64,000 bases of DNA, from contig JAPPFB010000011.1 in the NCBI GenBank assembly GCA_028875225.1, forward strand, positions 180,137 through 244,136, written 5' to 3'. Made by a program: the position numbers and the translations under genes. Of this stretch, positions 8,914-17,100 are shown in pieces (position 1 is the first letter of the stretch; every line of letters begins with the position of its first letter). The notes beneath the pieces were generated by a model, which ran no database searches, had not been told where the DNA came from, and was given only the letters and a program-made list of their open reading frames with translations. This stretch comes from Chloroflexota bacterium (GTDB taxonomy: Bacteria; Chloroflexota; Dehalococcoidia; Bin125).

Positions 8914-9771
8914 TCAGGCGCGATAGCGTGCTCCCCTGTTATCTCCTACGCCGGCAGTGCCGGTTGGCTCGGCGCCGAGTAGCCCCAGTCTCGCCATCGA
9001 TGCGTGGTCCGAACGCGTGACGATCACATGGTCCAACAGCTCGATGCCCATCGTCGACGAGGCGGCGCTCAGGTCTGAAGTCATCTCTCGGTCAGCGCGA
9101 GACGGCGCCGGCGAACCCGAGGGATGATTGTGCACGACGATCATCGCCGGCCCCTGATGCATAATCACCGGCCGCAACAGCTCTGCCACGCGCACGGCGG
9201 CTCCGTGAACCATGCCCTTGTAGAGCCGCTCTTCGCGGATTAGGCAATGCTGCTGATCGAGCACCAGCACCCAGACTTCCTCATGCACCAGGTCGCCCAG
9301 CAAACCTCGATAGCGTTCGAACACCTGCTCCGCCGAGCGAAACGGCTGCCGCGCCGGCCACTCATCGTCCGCCAGTCCTCGAGCGGCGAGCTCGACCGCC
9401 GCCTTGATCCGCGTCACCTTGGCCACACCCAGTCCGGAGACCTGCTTCAGCTCTTGCACATCCGACCGCAGCAACCCCACCAGTCCTCGCTCCCTCAGCA
9501 GACTGCGCGATTTCTCCAACACATTCTCTTCGCGGTCGCCGGTGCTCAGCAGGATCGCAACCAACTCCGCATTCGACAGCGCATCCGCCCCCAGCCGCAC
9601 CAGCCGCTCGCGCGGCAGGTCGCTCTTGTCCAGGTGATCGGTCAACCTGGAAGCAGGCTTCCGATGTTTTGGTGGTGAAACCGAGGCGGTATCCGCTTCT
9701 TCACTCGACCGGCCGCGCTCGTAGTCTTCCCGCTCCCAGGCTGCTGTCAAATCCGCCAGGTGATCTCGCAC
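8914..9771 (-). CDS. radC: RadC-family JAB-domain protein
   Basis: RadC-like protein of 285 aa. A helix-hairpin-helix region lies around residues 104-122 (VSGLGVAKVTRI), followed by the JAB/MPN metalloprotease-like domain. The zinc motif is complete: H214, H216 and D227 in HNHPSGSPAPSRAD, with E165 as the likely catalytic glutamate. Despite the gene name, the family's function in DNA repair is unproven. The first 45 residues are a charged extension not typical of the family. Confidence 0.9.
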   Translation of the reverse strand: MRDHLADLTAAWEREDYERGRSSEEADTASVSPPKHRKPASRLTDHLDKSDLPRERLVRLGADALSNAELVAILLSTGDREENVLEKSRSLLRERGLVGLLRSDVQELKQVSGLGVAKVTRIKAAVELAARGLADDEWPARQPFRSAEQVFERYRGLLGDLVHEEVWVLVLDQQHCLIREERLYKGMVHGAAVRVAELLRPVIMHQGPAMIVVHNHPSGSPAPSRADREMTSDLSAASSTMGIELLDHVIVTRSDHASMARLGLLGAEPTGTAGVGDNRGARYRA

Positions 9772-9774
9772 GCG

Positions 9775-10398
9775 CTAGTCGTCGCGACTGTCGCCAAAGG
9801 TCGGCAGATCGACCCGCTCACGGACCCGAGCCGCTTCCCGATCTCGCTCGCGCCGCCGCTCTTCCCAGGCCTCCTCAATGTCACGCGAGCGCTCCGCCTC
9901 AACCTCCGCCCGCTCCACTTCCTCCTCCGTGCGCGGACGCTCATCGTCCCCCAATGGACGCCATGAGATCACCGCGTTCGTGTGCGGATAATGATGCAGA
10001 TAGACCCAGCCGGCTCGGTCGGGCATCTCGTCGAACATCAATCGCGGCACCCGAAACACCCGCCGCGCGACTAACACATAGTGAGCTCGAAAGAAGATCA
10101 ACAGGTCGAACTTGCGCCATTTGCGCGCGACCTGCCCCGTGGTCTCGATCGGCTCGGAAAACCAGTCGCGAAACGCCGACAGCGCTGAAAATCCGGACAG
10201 CAGGCCGATCAACGCGAACAGCGAGAATCCAAACCAGGCCCCGCCGTTTCCACCCAGTGCGTCGACCATCATGTAGACCGCGCCGACCGTCAGCAACGCA
10301 AACGCCGGCGTCCAGATCAACATCGAGCGCAGAATGCCGCGTCGGGCACGCTCGTGGTCGGGCGCCTGAGTGCCCCGCAACTCGTGCAGCCTATCCAC
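9775..10398 (-). CDS. Conserved membrane protein of unknown function
   Basis: Unrecognised protein of about 207 aa with two adjacent transmembrane helices (starting MLIWTPAFALLT and WFGFSLFALIGLL) and a cytosolic remainder ending in a Glu/Arg-rich coiled-coil-like tail. The start is uncertain. I chose a GTG that overlaps the stop of the upstream LysM gene (GTGGATAG). An ORF extended to 10461 is open but would overlap that gene by 71 bases. It ends four bases before the radC start region. Confidence 0.65.
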   Translation of the reverse strand: MDRLHELRGTQAPDHERARRGILRSMLIWTPAFALLTVGAVYMMVDALGGNGGAWFGFSLFALIGLLSGFSALSAFRDWFSEPIETTGQVARKWRKFDLLIFFRAHYVLVARRVFRVPRLMFDEMPDRAGWVYLHHYPHTNAVISWRPLGDDERPRTEEEVERAEVEAERSRDIEEAWEERRRERDREAARVRERVDLPTFGDSRDD

Positions 10399-10999
10399 CG
10401 CCACGACCGCTCTTCCCGCTTTCTTCCGCCAAACCCAGCTCATCGGCGACAGCGGACCCATCCCACTGTGGAATCGACAGCCACTCTCCGGGAATCAGGA
10501 CCGTGTCCTCATCCAGGTGCGAATTCCAGAGCACGAGTTCCGACACGGTCAGTCCCTGAGCCTCGGCGATCGAGTCCAGTGTCTCTCCCCGTTGCACCTG
10601 ATACCGCTCAAACGAACTCGGCAGCTGGCGTCCCGCAAAATCCGGCATCTCGCCCGCGGACACCGATTCGGCGGTCAACGTCCCTCGATCAGGCGCCCGC
10701 GACGCCACGGCAGGCTCTGTTGCGACTGCCGAGTTCGTAACCTCCACGGCCGCAGCCGCAGCGGTGCCCGTATTGTCCGAAGGCAGCGCCGCGTCGGTCG
10801 GCGATTGGGCCGGAACCTGGCTCACGGGATCGACAGCACCTGTCGAGACGGGTTCAACGACGTCGGAACTCGATCCCCAGAGCGCGGCCACCACGACCAC
10901 CGCCACCGTCAGCACCACCACCACTCCCAGTTCCAACACTCGGGAACTGCGCAACGTTCCGCCGACAGGGAGATTCAGGGCCGGGTGGTCGAGCGCCAT
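10391..10999 (-). CDS. Membrane-anchored LysM-domain protein
   Basis: Protein of 202 aa with a short cytoplasmic N-terminus, one transmembrane helix at about residues 22-41, an Ala/Thr/Ser-rich linker and a single LysM domain at about 133-177 (beginning YQVQRGETLDSIA, ending LIPGEWLSIP). LysM binds peptidoglycan or chitin-like glycans, so it likely tethers the membrane to the wall. There is no enzymatic domain. Its stop overlaps the likely start of the next gene. Confidence 0.85.
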   Translation of the reverse strand: MALDHPALNLPVGGTLRSSRVLELGVVVVLTVAVVVVAALWGSSSDVVEPVSTGAVDPVSQVPAQSPTDAALPSDNTGTAAAAAVEVTNSAVATEPAVASRAPDRGTLTAESVSAGEMPDFAGRQLPSSFERYQVQRGETLDSIAEAQGLTVSELVLWNSHLDEDTVLIPGEWLSIPQWDGSAVADELGLAEESGKSGRGGG

Positions 11000-11151
11000 C
11001 GCGTCCCCCGGAAGACGCGTCAGCTGCCGGGCCGACGCGGAACTGCAAAGCAGGGTTAACGATAGCGCAAGTCAACGACGCCGGTTCCGGCGATCTCTCC
11101 TCAACCGGGATGTCAGCCGACCTGTGACCGGCGACCGACGAGGACGTGCGT

Positions 11152-11535
11152 CTACTTCAGTTCGACGGTCGCGCCGGCCTCTTCCAGAGACGCCTTGACC
11201 GCCTCGGCCTCCTCCTTGGGCAGACCTTCCTTGACGGTCTGCGGCGCCGACTCGACGAACTCCTTGGCTTCACGCAATCCGAGTTCCGTCACGGCGCGCA
11301 CGGCCTTGATCACGTTGATCTTCTTGTCGCCAAACGCCTGCAGCACGACGTCGAACTCGGTCTGCTCTTCGGTCGCTTCGGCGGTTGCCGCTGCGCCGTT
11401 GCCGGCGACCGCGACCGCTGCCACCGGAGCGGCTGCCGTGACGCCAAACTCTTCCTCGATTCGCTTGACCAGGTCGCGCGCTTCGAGAATCGTCATCGCG
11501 CTGATCAGTTCAAACGCTTCGTCAACCTTCGACAT
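11152..11535 (-). CDS. rplL: 50S ribosomal protein L7/L12
   Basis: Stalk protein that recruits translation GTPases to the ribosome; 127 aa. It has the N-terminal dimerisation domain, an Ala/Gly-rich hinge (about residues 33-55), and the C-terminal domain with the helices around [15 protein letters not shown] and [10 protein letters not shown] chose the ATG at 11535, which has a GGAGA four to five bases upstream; a GTG four codons earlier is also open. It is last in the rplKAJL order, 82 bp after rplJ. Confidence 0.96.
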   Translation of the reverse strand: MSKVDEAFELISAMTILEARDLVKRIEEEFGVTAAAPVAAVAVAGNGAAATAEATEEQTEFDVVLQAFGDKKINVIKAVRAVTELGLREAKEFVESAPQTVKEGLPKEEAEAVKASLEEAGATVELK

Positions 11536-11617
11536 GTCTGTCTCCACTCGTGCCGGCCATTGCGGCCGTCTGTGCTCTGGTTCCTCGGTCGAGCGGTTCG
11601 CCCGAACCGCCAGGTTC

Positions 11618-12163
11618 TTACTCAGCTCCCGACTCCGCAGACTCGAGCTGTTCCGCTCGCGCCTCGACGATCGCTGCGACGTCGCGGAAGACGGCGCTCA
11701 GCACGCCGGCCAGGCCGGAGATGGGACTGCTGAGTCCCCCGGCCACCTTGGCCATCAGCTCGGGACGGCTCGGCACGTCGGCCAGCGCGCCAACCTGCGA
11801 ACCATCCTGCAGTTCGCCCTCGACGTAGACGCCGTGAATCGGCAGCTCCAGCCGCTCTTCGCGGATGTACTTCTGCAGGGCCCTCGGCGCCTCGGTCAGA
11901 TCGCCGAAGCCGAACAGCATCGCCGTGGCCTCCTGCGCCAGGTCGGCCGCGCCGGGCTCGCCGGCGCCTTCCGACGCGCGCCGCCACAGCGTGTTCTTGA
12001 TCACCCGCAACTCGGTCTCCGGCGCCTCTGCCCGAATTCCGCGGCGCAACTGCTGCATGTCCTTGACACTCAGGCCGCGGTAATCGATGCCAATCGTGAT
12101 CGATGCGCGACCCAGGCGCTCTTCGAGCAGCGCCACCTGTTCCCGCTTGCGTTCAGTTGCCAT
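11618..12163 (-). CDS. rplJ: 50S ribosomal protein L10
   Basis: Base of the L7/L12 stalk, 181 aa. The N-terminal region ([15 protein letters not shown], then [11 protein letters not shown]) binds 23S rRNA; the C-terminal helix holds the L7/L12 dimers. A GGGGGTGGC run precedes the ATG. The 255-base gap upstream carries a structure matching the L10 leader, the usual site of autoregulation for rplJ-rplL. Confidence 0.96.
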   Translation of the reverse strand: MATERKREQVALLEERLGRASITIGIDYRGLSVKDMQQLRRGIRAEAPETELRVIKNTLWRRASEGAGEPGAADLAQEATAMLFGFGDLTEAPRALQKYIREERLELPIHGVYVEGELQDGSQVGALADVPSRPELMAKVAGGLSSPISGLAGVLSAVFRDVAAIVEARAEQLESAESGAE

Positions 12164-12261
12164 GCCACCCCCAACAAGTCGGTCGCTTCCGCCGCCCTAT
12201 CCCACTCGACCACCAGACTCGCAACCACACGACGGCTCGCCGTCTCGCGAGCCCGATCTCG

Positions 12262-12330
12262 GCTGCTGCCTGCGCTGGTCGTTTCAGTACCTCTGGATTG
12301 AGGTCCGCCAGCGGTCTTGGGCGGCAAATG
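12262..12330 (-). promoter_or_regulatory. L10 leader RNA (rplJL autoregulatory element)
   Basis: In the mRNA sense the stretch contains AAGACCGCTGG, a short inner hairpin ACCTC/GAGGT, then CCAGCGCAGG, so CGCTGG pairs with CCAGCG. This arrangement matches the known L10 leader, where the L10-(L7/L12) complex binds its own mRNA. It lies about 100 bases upstream of rplJ, in the 255-base gap after rplA. A second GC-rich hairpin (GGCTCGC/GCGAGCC) lies closer to the start codon; it has no U-run, so translational control is more likely than termination. Confidence 0.7.
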
Positions 12331-12418
12331 CGTTCGTTGTTCGATCTCCAGCCTTGTCAGCCTAGTCCAGCCTGCCGATCAGCGTCAGTCGCTCGCGCGA
12401 CGGACCGATCCCCAATCG

Positions 12419-13132
12419 CTAGTCGACCTTGAGCGCCAGGGTCGACTGCTGTTCCAGCTTCACGCCCGGTCCCATCGTCGAAGCGATGTTCAGCGAGCGA
12501 ATGTAGCTGCCTTTGGAACCGGAAGGCCGGGCCTTGACGATCTCCGAGACCATCGTCGCCAGGTTCTCCAGCAACTGGTCCTCGCCGAAACTCGCCTTGC
12601 CCAGCGGGACGTGAACCGACGCCTCGCGGTCGGTGCGAAACTCCACCCGGCCGGCCTTGGCCTCTCCGACCGCCTTGGCCACGTCATCACGATCGACCAC
12701 CGTCCCGGCCCGAGGGTTGGGCATCAGTCCGCGCGGTCCCAGGACCCGCCCGAGTCGGCCAACCTTGCCCATCAGATCGCGCTGCGCGACGGCGACGTCA
12801 AATTCAGTGAATCCGTCCTGGACCCGTTCGATCAGGTCGTCCGAGCCGACAATCTCCGCCCCTGCCTCGGTCGCGGCGCTTGCGGCGTCGCCCTCGGCGA
12901 AGACGGCCACGCGGACCTCTTTGCCCAGGCCGTGCGGCAGGCGCGCGGTGCCGCGCAACTGCTGGTCGGCGTGCCGCACGTCGAGTCCGGTGCGGATGTG
13001 CAATTCCACGGTCTCGTCGAACTTGGCCGTCGCCATCTGCTTGATGAGCGCCACCGCCTCGGCCGGCGGGTAGTGCGATTCCTTGTTGTACGTCTCCAAC
13101 GCGCCGCGGTAGCGCTTGCCTCGCTTCGGCAT
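12419..13132 (-). CDS. rplA: 50S ribosomal protein L1
   Basis: L1 stalk protein of the large subunit, 237 aa, which binds 23S rRNA near the E site. It has the N-terminal KRGKRYRGALE start and the family signature around VLGPRGLMPNPRAGTV. The gene begins two bases after the rplK stop, so the two are translated from one message. In many bacteria L1 represses the L11-L1 operon, but I could not identify a binding site here. Confidence 0.97.
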   Translation of the reverse strand: MPKRGKRYRGALETYNKESHYPPAEAVALIKQMATAKFDETVELHIRTGLDVRHADQQLRGTARLPHGLGKEVRVAVFAEGDAASAATEAGAEIVGSDDLIERVQDGFTEFDVAVAQRDLMGKVGRLGRVLGPRGLMPNPRAGTVVDRDDVAKAVGEAKAGRVEFRTDREASVHVPLGKASFGEDQLLENLATMVSEIVKARPSGSKGSYIRSLNIASTMGPGVKLEQQSTLALKVD

Positions 13133-13134
13133 GT

Positions 13135-13560
13135 TCAGCCCTCGACTTCTACGCCCATCGAACGCGCCGTGCCGGCGATCATCCGCATCGCCGCCTCGAC
13201 ATCGTTCGCATTCAGATCTTGCATTTTCTGTTCGGCGATCGCACGCACCTGGTCCGACGTGATGGTTCCGACAACCTCGCGCCGAGGTTCGGAAGCGCCC
13301 TGTTCCAGCCCGGCCGCGCGTCGAATCAGATCGGATGCCGGCGGGGTTCTCAACTCGAAGCTAAACGAGCGATCCTCGAAGATCGTGATCTGCGCCGGGA
13401 TCAGCTCACCGGCGCTGGACGCCGTCCGCTCGTTATAGCTCTTGACGAACTCCATGATCCCGACGCCGTGCTGGCCCAGCGCCGGGCCGACCGGCGGCGC
13501 CGGACTCGCCTTGCCCGCCTCCAACTGCAGCGTCAGCACTGCACGTACACGCTTCGCCAT
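13135..13560 (-). CDS. rplK: 50S ribosomal protein L11
   Basis: GTPase-centre protein of the 50S subunit, 141 aa, the usual length. The N-terminal domain has the proline-rich stretch ([17 protein letters not shown]) targeted by thiostrepton-type antibiotics; the C-terminal domain binds 23S rRNA. It stands between nusG and rplA in the canonical order secE-nusG-rplK-rplA. Confidence 0.97.
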   Translation of the reverse strand: MAKRVRAVLTLQLEAGKASPAPPVGPALGQHGVGIMEFVKSYNERTASSAGELIPAQITIFEDRSFSFELRTPPASDLIRRAAGLEQGASEPRREVVGTITSDQVRAIAEQKMQDLNANDVEAAMRMIAGTARSMGVEVEG

Positions 13561-13648
13561 CCAACCATCTCCCTCTTCCGCCTCCGGCGAACGGCCGGCG
13601 GCGCGCAGACGTAAGTATTCAGCCTACTCTGTGTCCCTGGATCTCGGC

Positions 13649-14563
13649 CTATTGCTTTTCCACCTGGTCGAAGTCGAGCTCAAGCGGGGTCTCACGGCCG
13701 AACATCGAGATCCGCACCCGGACCTTGCCTTTTTCGACGTTGATCTCTTCCACCTCGGCGACCATGTCCAGGAATGGACCGTCCGTCAGGCGCACCGAGT
13801 CGTTGACCGAGAATCCTACGCGCACGCGCGGCTCTTCGACCTGGGTCTGACCGATAATCTTGGCGACCTGCGCCGGCGGCAGGGGAATCGCCCGGTCGCG
13901 CAAATCCTCGCGCGTACCGACGAAACCCGTCACCCCGGCCGTGCCATTGACCACATGCCACGACTGATCAGACAGCTGTCCGGTGTCTCGATCCAACCTG
14001 ATTTGCAGGAGCACGTATCCGGGCAGCAGCTTTCGCTCGACCTCGCGCCGCTTGCCGCCACGAATCTCGACCTCTTGTTGCGTGGGCACCAGGACAAAGC
14101 GTTTATCCGCCATGCCCTTCTTCTGAGCGCCCGCCTGTTCCGGTCGGAGCTCAACAAACTGATCCTCGGCATCCATATTGCGGATACGCAGATCAAGAGC
14201 GTCGCGCACACGGCTTTCGTGCCCGGTGTAGGTGTTGATCGCGAACCAGGCCGCGTCCGTCTCCTGGATTCCATCCAGCGAAATGGCCGGTTCCGCCTGA
14301 TCATCCTCGGCGTCGTCGCCTTGCAGGAACGACGCGATCGGCGTCGCCTCTTCCTCAACCGGACGATCCAGTCCCAGTTCAACCAGCGCCTCAGCGGCGG
14401 TCGTGTCAATCGCCGTGTCCTCGGGCGCGGTCTCCGTCTCGATTCCCAGGGCTCGCGCCGCGGCCAGCACTTCCTGCAGTTCGCGCTCGGCCGCCGAGAT
14501 CTCCCGGCGTCCGAATCCGCCGTCGCCGGCCTGTCGTTCTTCCGTGCCTCGTGAAGTTGTCAT
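13649..14563 (-). CDS. nusG: Transcription termination/antitermination factor NusG, N-terminally extended
   Basis: Transcription elongation factor that links RNA polymerase to Rho or the ribosome. The NGN domain starts at about residue 105 (AWFAINTYTGHESRV) and includes KLLPGYVLLQI; the KOW domain occupies about 250-304. At 304 aa it is far longer than the usual 175-200. The extra length is an acidic extension of about 100 residues, plus a roughly 20-residue insertion inside the NGN domain at about 136-155. Its ATG overlaps the secE stop (TAATG), so the two are translationally coupled. Confidence 0.95.
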   Translation of the reverse strand: MTTSRGTEERQAGDGGFGRREISAAERELQEVLAAARALGIETETAPEDTAIDTTAAEALVELGLDRPVEEEATPIASFLQGDDAEDDQAEPAISLDGIQETDAAWFAINTYTGHESRVRDALDLRIRNMDAEDQFVELRPEQAGAQKKGMADKRFVLVPTQQEVEIRGGKRREVERKLLPGYVLLQIRLDRDTGQLSDQSWHVVNGTAGVTGFVGTREDLRDRAIPLPPAQVAKIIGQTQVEEPRVRVGFSVNDSVRLTDGPFLDMVAEVEEINVEKGKVRVRISMFGRETPLELDFDQVEKQ

Positions 14564-14997
14564 TAGGGCAACAGCGTCTCTTCAACGACGCGATTCAAGC
14601 CAAAGTCGATCGCGCCCAGGAAAATGCCGACCGCAATCGCCACGACCAGCACGACGACGGTCAGGTTGGCCGTTTCCTGGCGCGTCGGCCACACGACCTT
14701 GCGTAGCTCGTCGATGATTGCCAGGATCGCTCGCGGATGGGTGAGCCGGTACAGCAGGCTCTGCACACGCGGCGCATCCTCCGTGGTCGGGCGCGACGCC
14801 GCGATCTCTCGTCGCGGACGCGCCGGCAGCGCTGCCGCTTCAGCCGCACCGCCCGATACGGCCGGTCCGTCCGAGGCCGACAGCGACGGTTCGGGCCGCG
14901 CCGCGCTCGATCGGGTGGGCCGCGGCGTCGCAGATGCCGCGCGCGGTTGTCCGCTGCGGCGACCACGCCTGCGCCGGCTATCTCGCGATCTGGCCAC
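14563..14997 (-). CDS. secE: Preprotein translocase subunit SecE, N-terminally extended
   Basis: Membrane subunit that clamps SecY in the protein-export channel. The conserved core is at residues 78-140: an amphipathic helix with ELRKVVWPTRQE (97-108) and a single transmembrane helix (112-134). About 75 residues of Arg/Ala/Pro/Ser-rich basic sequence precede it, against almost none in typical single-helix SecE proteins. The start is GTG, three bases after the rpmG stop. Confidence 0.95.
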   Translation of the reverse strand: MARSRDSRRRRGRRSGQPRAASATPRPTRSSAARPEPSLSASDGPAVSGGAAEAAALPARPRREIAASRPTTEDAPRVQSLLYRLTHPRAILAIIDELRKVVWPTRQETANLTVVVLVVAIAVGIFLGAIDFGLNRVVEETLLP

Positions 14998-15000
14998 GGA

Positions 15001-15162
15001 TCACCGCGTCTCCCGATACGCCCGCCGCACCCGGCAGGTCGGGCAATACTTGGTCAACTCCAGACGATCCGCATCGTTCCGACGATTCTTCGTCGTGTGA
15101 TACGTATGCGACTGGCACTCGCGGCAGCGCAGCGTGATGAACACGCGGTCACCCTTCGCCAT
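15001..15162 (-). CDS. rpmG: 50S ribosomal protein L33
   Basis: Small ribosomal protein of 53 aa, starting MAKGDRVFITLRCREC and ending RRAYRETR. It is the zinc-binding form: two CxxC pairs (CREC at 13-16 and CPTC at 40-43) are intact. It lies between tuf and secE, the usual location. The start ATG follows a weak Shine-Dalgarno (GGGAA). Confidence 0.95.
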   Translation of the reverse strand: MAKGDRVFITLRCRECQSHTYHTTKNRRNDADRLELTKYCPTCRVRRAYRETR

Positions 15163-15240
15163 GGCCAGTTCCCTTCCTCAGGCGCCAACCGGATGGATCG
15201 GTCAGGCTGAATGACTCCATCTTCGCACGTTCTGAGTCCT

Positions 15241-15255
15241 CTGCGCTAATCGCAG
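15241..15255 (-). terminator. Weak hairpin just after tuf
   Basis: A five-base-pair stem (CTGCG/CGCAG, loop of five) starts right after the tuf stop codon. It has no following U-run, so it is at best a weak terminator or an mRNA end-stabiliser between tuf and rpmG. Confidence 0.3.
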
Positions 15256-15256
15256 G

Positions 15257-16459
15257 TCACTCGAGGATCGAGGTGACGGCGCCGGCGCCGACGGTGCGGC
15301 CGCCCTCGCGAATCGCAAAGCGCAGACCCTCCTCCAGCGCAATCGGCGAAATCAAGCGCACCTGCATCTGCACGTTGTCGCCCGGCATCGCCATCTCCAC
15401 CCCCTCCGGCAAGCCAATCTCGCCCGTCACATCCGTCGTGCGAATGTAAAACTGCGGTCGATACCCAGGGAAAAACGGACTGTGCCGCCCGCCCTCGTCC
15501 TTACTCAGGATGTAGACCTCCGCCGAAAACGCCGTGTGCGGCGTGATCGAACCCGGCGCCGCCAGCACCTGACCGCGCGCAATCTCGTCCCGGTCAATGC
15601 CCCTGAGCAGACAACCCACGTTGTCCCCCGCCTCGCCCGTCGGCAACGTCTTCTTGAACATCTCCACACCCGTCACCACCGTCGTCCGCGTGTCCTTGAT
15701 CCCGACGATCTCAATCTCCTCGCCCGAGTTGACGATGCCCCGCTCGATCCGCCCCGTCGCTACCGTGCCCCGTCCCTTGATCCCGAAGACGTCCTCAATC
15801 GGCATCAGGAACGGCTGCTCCACCGGCCGCGGCGGCGTCGGCACGTACTCGTCCACCGCCTCCATCAACTCCCGAATCGAGGCGTACTCCTCCGCCTCCG
15901 GATCCCCCGACTCACTCTCCAACGCCGCCAAGGCCGAACCCCGAATCACCGGAATGTCGTCCCCCGGAAACTCGTAGTCCGACAGCAGCTCCCGCACCTC
16001 CAACTCGACCAGGTCCAAGAGCTCCTCGTCGTCCATCTGATCCACCTTGTTCAGATAGACCACCATCCGCGGCACCCCCACCTGGCGCGCCAAGAGAATG
16101 TGCTCCCGCGTCTGCGGCATCGGACCATCAGGAGCGGCCACCACCAGAATCGCCCCGTCCATCTGCGCCGCGCCCGTAATCATGTTCTTGATGTAATCGG
16201 CGTGACCCGGCGCGTCGATGTGCGCGTAGTGCCGAGCCTCCGTCTCGTACTCCACGTGCGCAATCGCAATCGTGATCCCCCGCGCCCGCTCCTCCGGCGC
16301 GTTGTCAATCGAGTCGAAACTCGAAAACGACACGTTCGGATCCAGCAGCCCCAGCGTCTTCGTGATCGCCGCCGTCAACGTCGTCTTGCCGTGATCCACG
16401 TGGCCAATCGTGCCCACGTTCACGTGCGGCTTCGTCCGCTCGTATACCTGTCGCGCCAT
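15257..16459 (-). CDS. tuf: Translation elongation factor Tu
   Basis: GTPase that delivers aminoacyl-tRNA to the ribosome; 400 aa. G1 is GHVDHGKT (residues 19-26), with NKVD and the effector-region RGITI all present. The ATG at 16459 has a perfect AGGAGG eight bases upstream, so the longer open frame to 16492 is not used. It follows the tRNA cluster Thr-Tyr-Thr, an order close to the tRNA-tufB operon of Escherichia coli. Confidence 0.98.
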   Translation of the reverse strand: MARQVYERTKPHVNVGTIGHVDHGKTTLTAAITKTLGLLDPNVSFSSFDSIDNAPEERARGITIAIAHVEYETEARHYAHIDAPGHADYIKNMITGAAQMDGAILVVAAPDGPMPQTREHILLARQVGVPRMVVYLNKVDQMDDEELLDLVELEVRELLSDYEFPGDDIPVIRGSALAALESESGDPEAEEYASIRELMEAVDEYVPTPPRPVEQPFLMPIEDVFGIKGRGTVATGRIERGIVNSGEEIEIVGIKDTRTTVVTGVEMFKKTLPTGEAGDNVGCLLRGIDRDEIARGQVLAAPGSITPHTAFSAEVYILSKDEGGRHSPFFPGYRPQFYIRTTDVTGEIGLPEGVEMAMPGDNVQMQVRLISPIALEEGLRFAIREGGRTVGAGAVTSILE

Positions 16460-16521
16460 CGTCCTGTCCTCCTGATGATTGGCTGTGCGCATCGCGGGCT
16501 GGGAGCCACTTACGCGGCGGA

Positions 16522-16597
16522 TGGAGCCCGCATCCAGACTTGAACTGGAGACCTCGTTCTTACCAAGAACGCGCTCTACCGACTGAGCTATGCGGGC
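16522..16597 (-). tRNA. tRNA-Thr (anticodon GGU)
   Basis: A complete cloverleaf: seven-base acceptor stem GCCCGCA/TGCGGGC, D arm GCTC/GAGC, anticodon loop TTGGTAA (anticodon GGT in DNA), T loop TTCAAGT, discriminator T. The CCA end is encoded. It is the last tRNA before tuf in the transcript. Confidence 0.96.
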
Positions 16598-16703
16598 CCG
16601 AGCTGCCCCGACTGTCGCGATGCTCCGCTTCGCTAGTCCGGCGAATGAAACGCCGGAATCGCCTACGGCACAGTGATCTGCCGCAGCGGTGTCTCGTCAA
16701 TGC

Positions 16704-16789
16704 TGGTGCCGGGGGCAGGATTCGAACCTGCGAAGCCTTTCGGCGCCGGTTTTACAGACCGGTGGTATTAGCCACTCACCCACCCCGAC
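16704..16789 (-). tRNA. tRNA-Tyr (anticodon GUA)
   Basis: Acceptor stem GTCGGGG/CCCCGGC with one G-T pair, anticodon loop CTGTAAA (anticodon GTA), and a long variable arm (class II), as expected for bacterial tRNA-Tyr. The discriminator is A and CCA is encoded. It lies between the two tRNA-Thr genes. Confidence 0.96.
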
Positions 16790-16891
16790 ACTCTCAACAT
16801 CTTACCCCCCACGACCCAGGCTCACATCCGCGGCGAAGGCGCAAACCGCCCGACCAAATGTTGACCAGCACGCAGACCGGGGAACGAATGG

Positions 16892-16967
16892 TGGAGCCCA
16901 AGGGGGGATTCGAACCCCCAACCTGCCGATTACAAATCGGCTGCGCTGCCAATTGCGCCACCTGGGC
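16892..16967 (-). tRNA. tRNA-Thr (anticodon UGU)
   Basis: Acceptor stem GCCCAGG/CTTGGGC, D arm GCGC/GCGC, anticodon loop TTTGTAA (anticodon TGT), T loop TTCGAAT, discriminator T, encoded CCA. It is the first gene of the tRNA-tuf transcript; a possible promoter (CTGACC, 18 bases, TAGGAT) lies directly upstream. Confidence 0.96.
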
Positions 16968-17015
16968 CTGATTCGATCCTAAGGCGAAACTCACGTTGAG
17001 GTCAGTTTTTTGCAT

Positions 17016-17043
17016 TTGACGCAATCAATGAAATCTCTATCCT
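17016..17043 (+). promoter_or_regulatory. Possible promoter of the two-repeat secreted protein
   Basis: TTGACG, then 16 bases, then TATCCT, in an unusually AT-rich stretch about 60 bases before the start at 17101. The -35 fits the housekeeping sigma consensus well, the -10 moderately. Confidence 0.35.
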
Positions 17044-17100
17044 GCAATCGCGTTTATGCATCATTCACATCGCTCGATAAACGCTTGGTAAGGGACTCCC

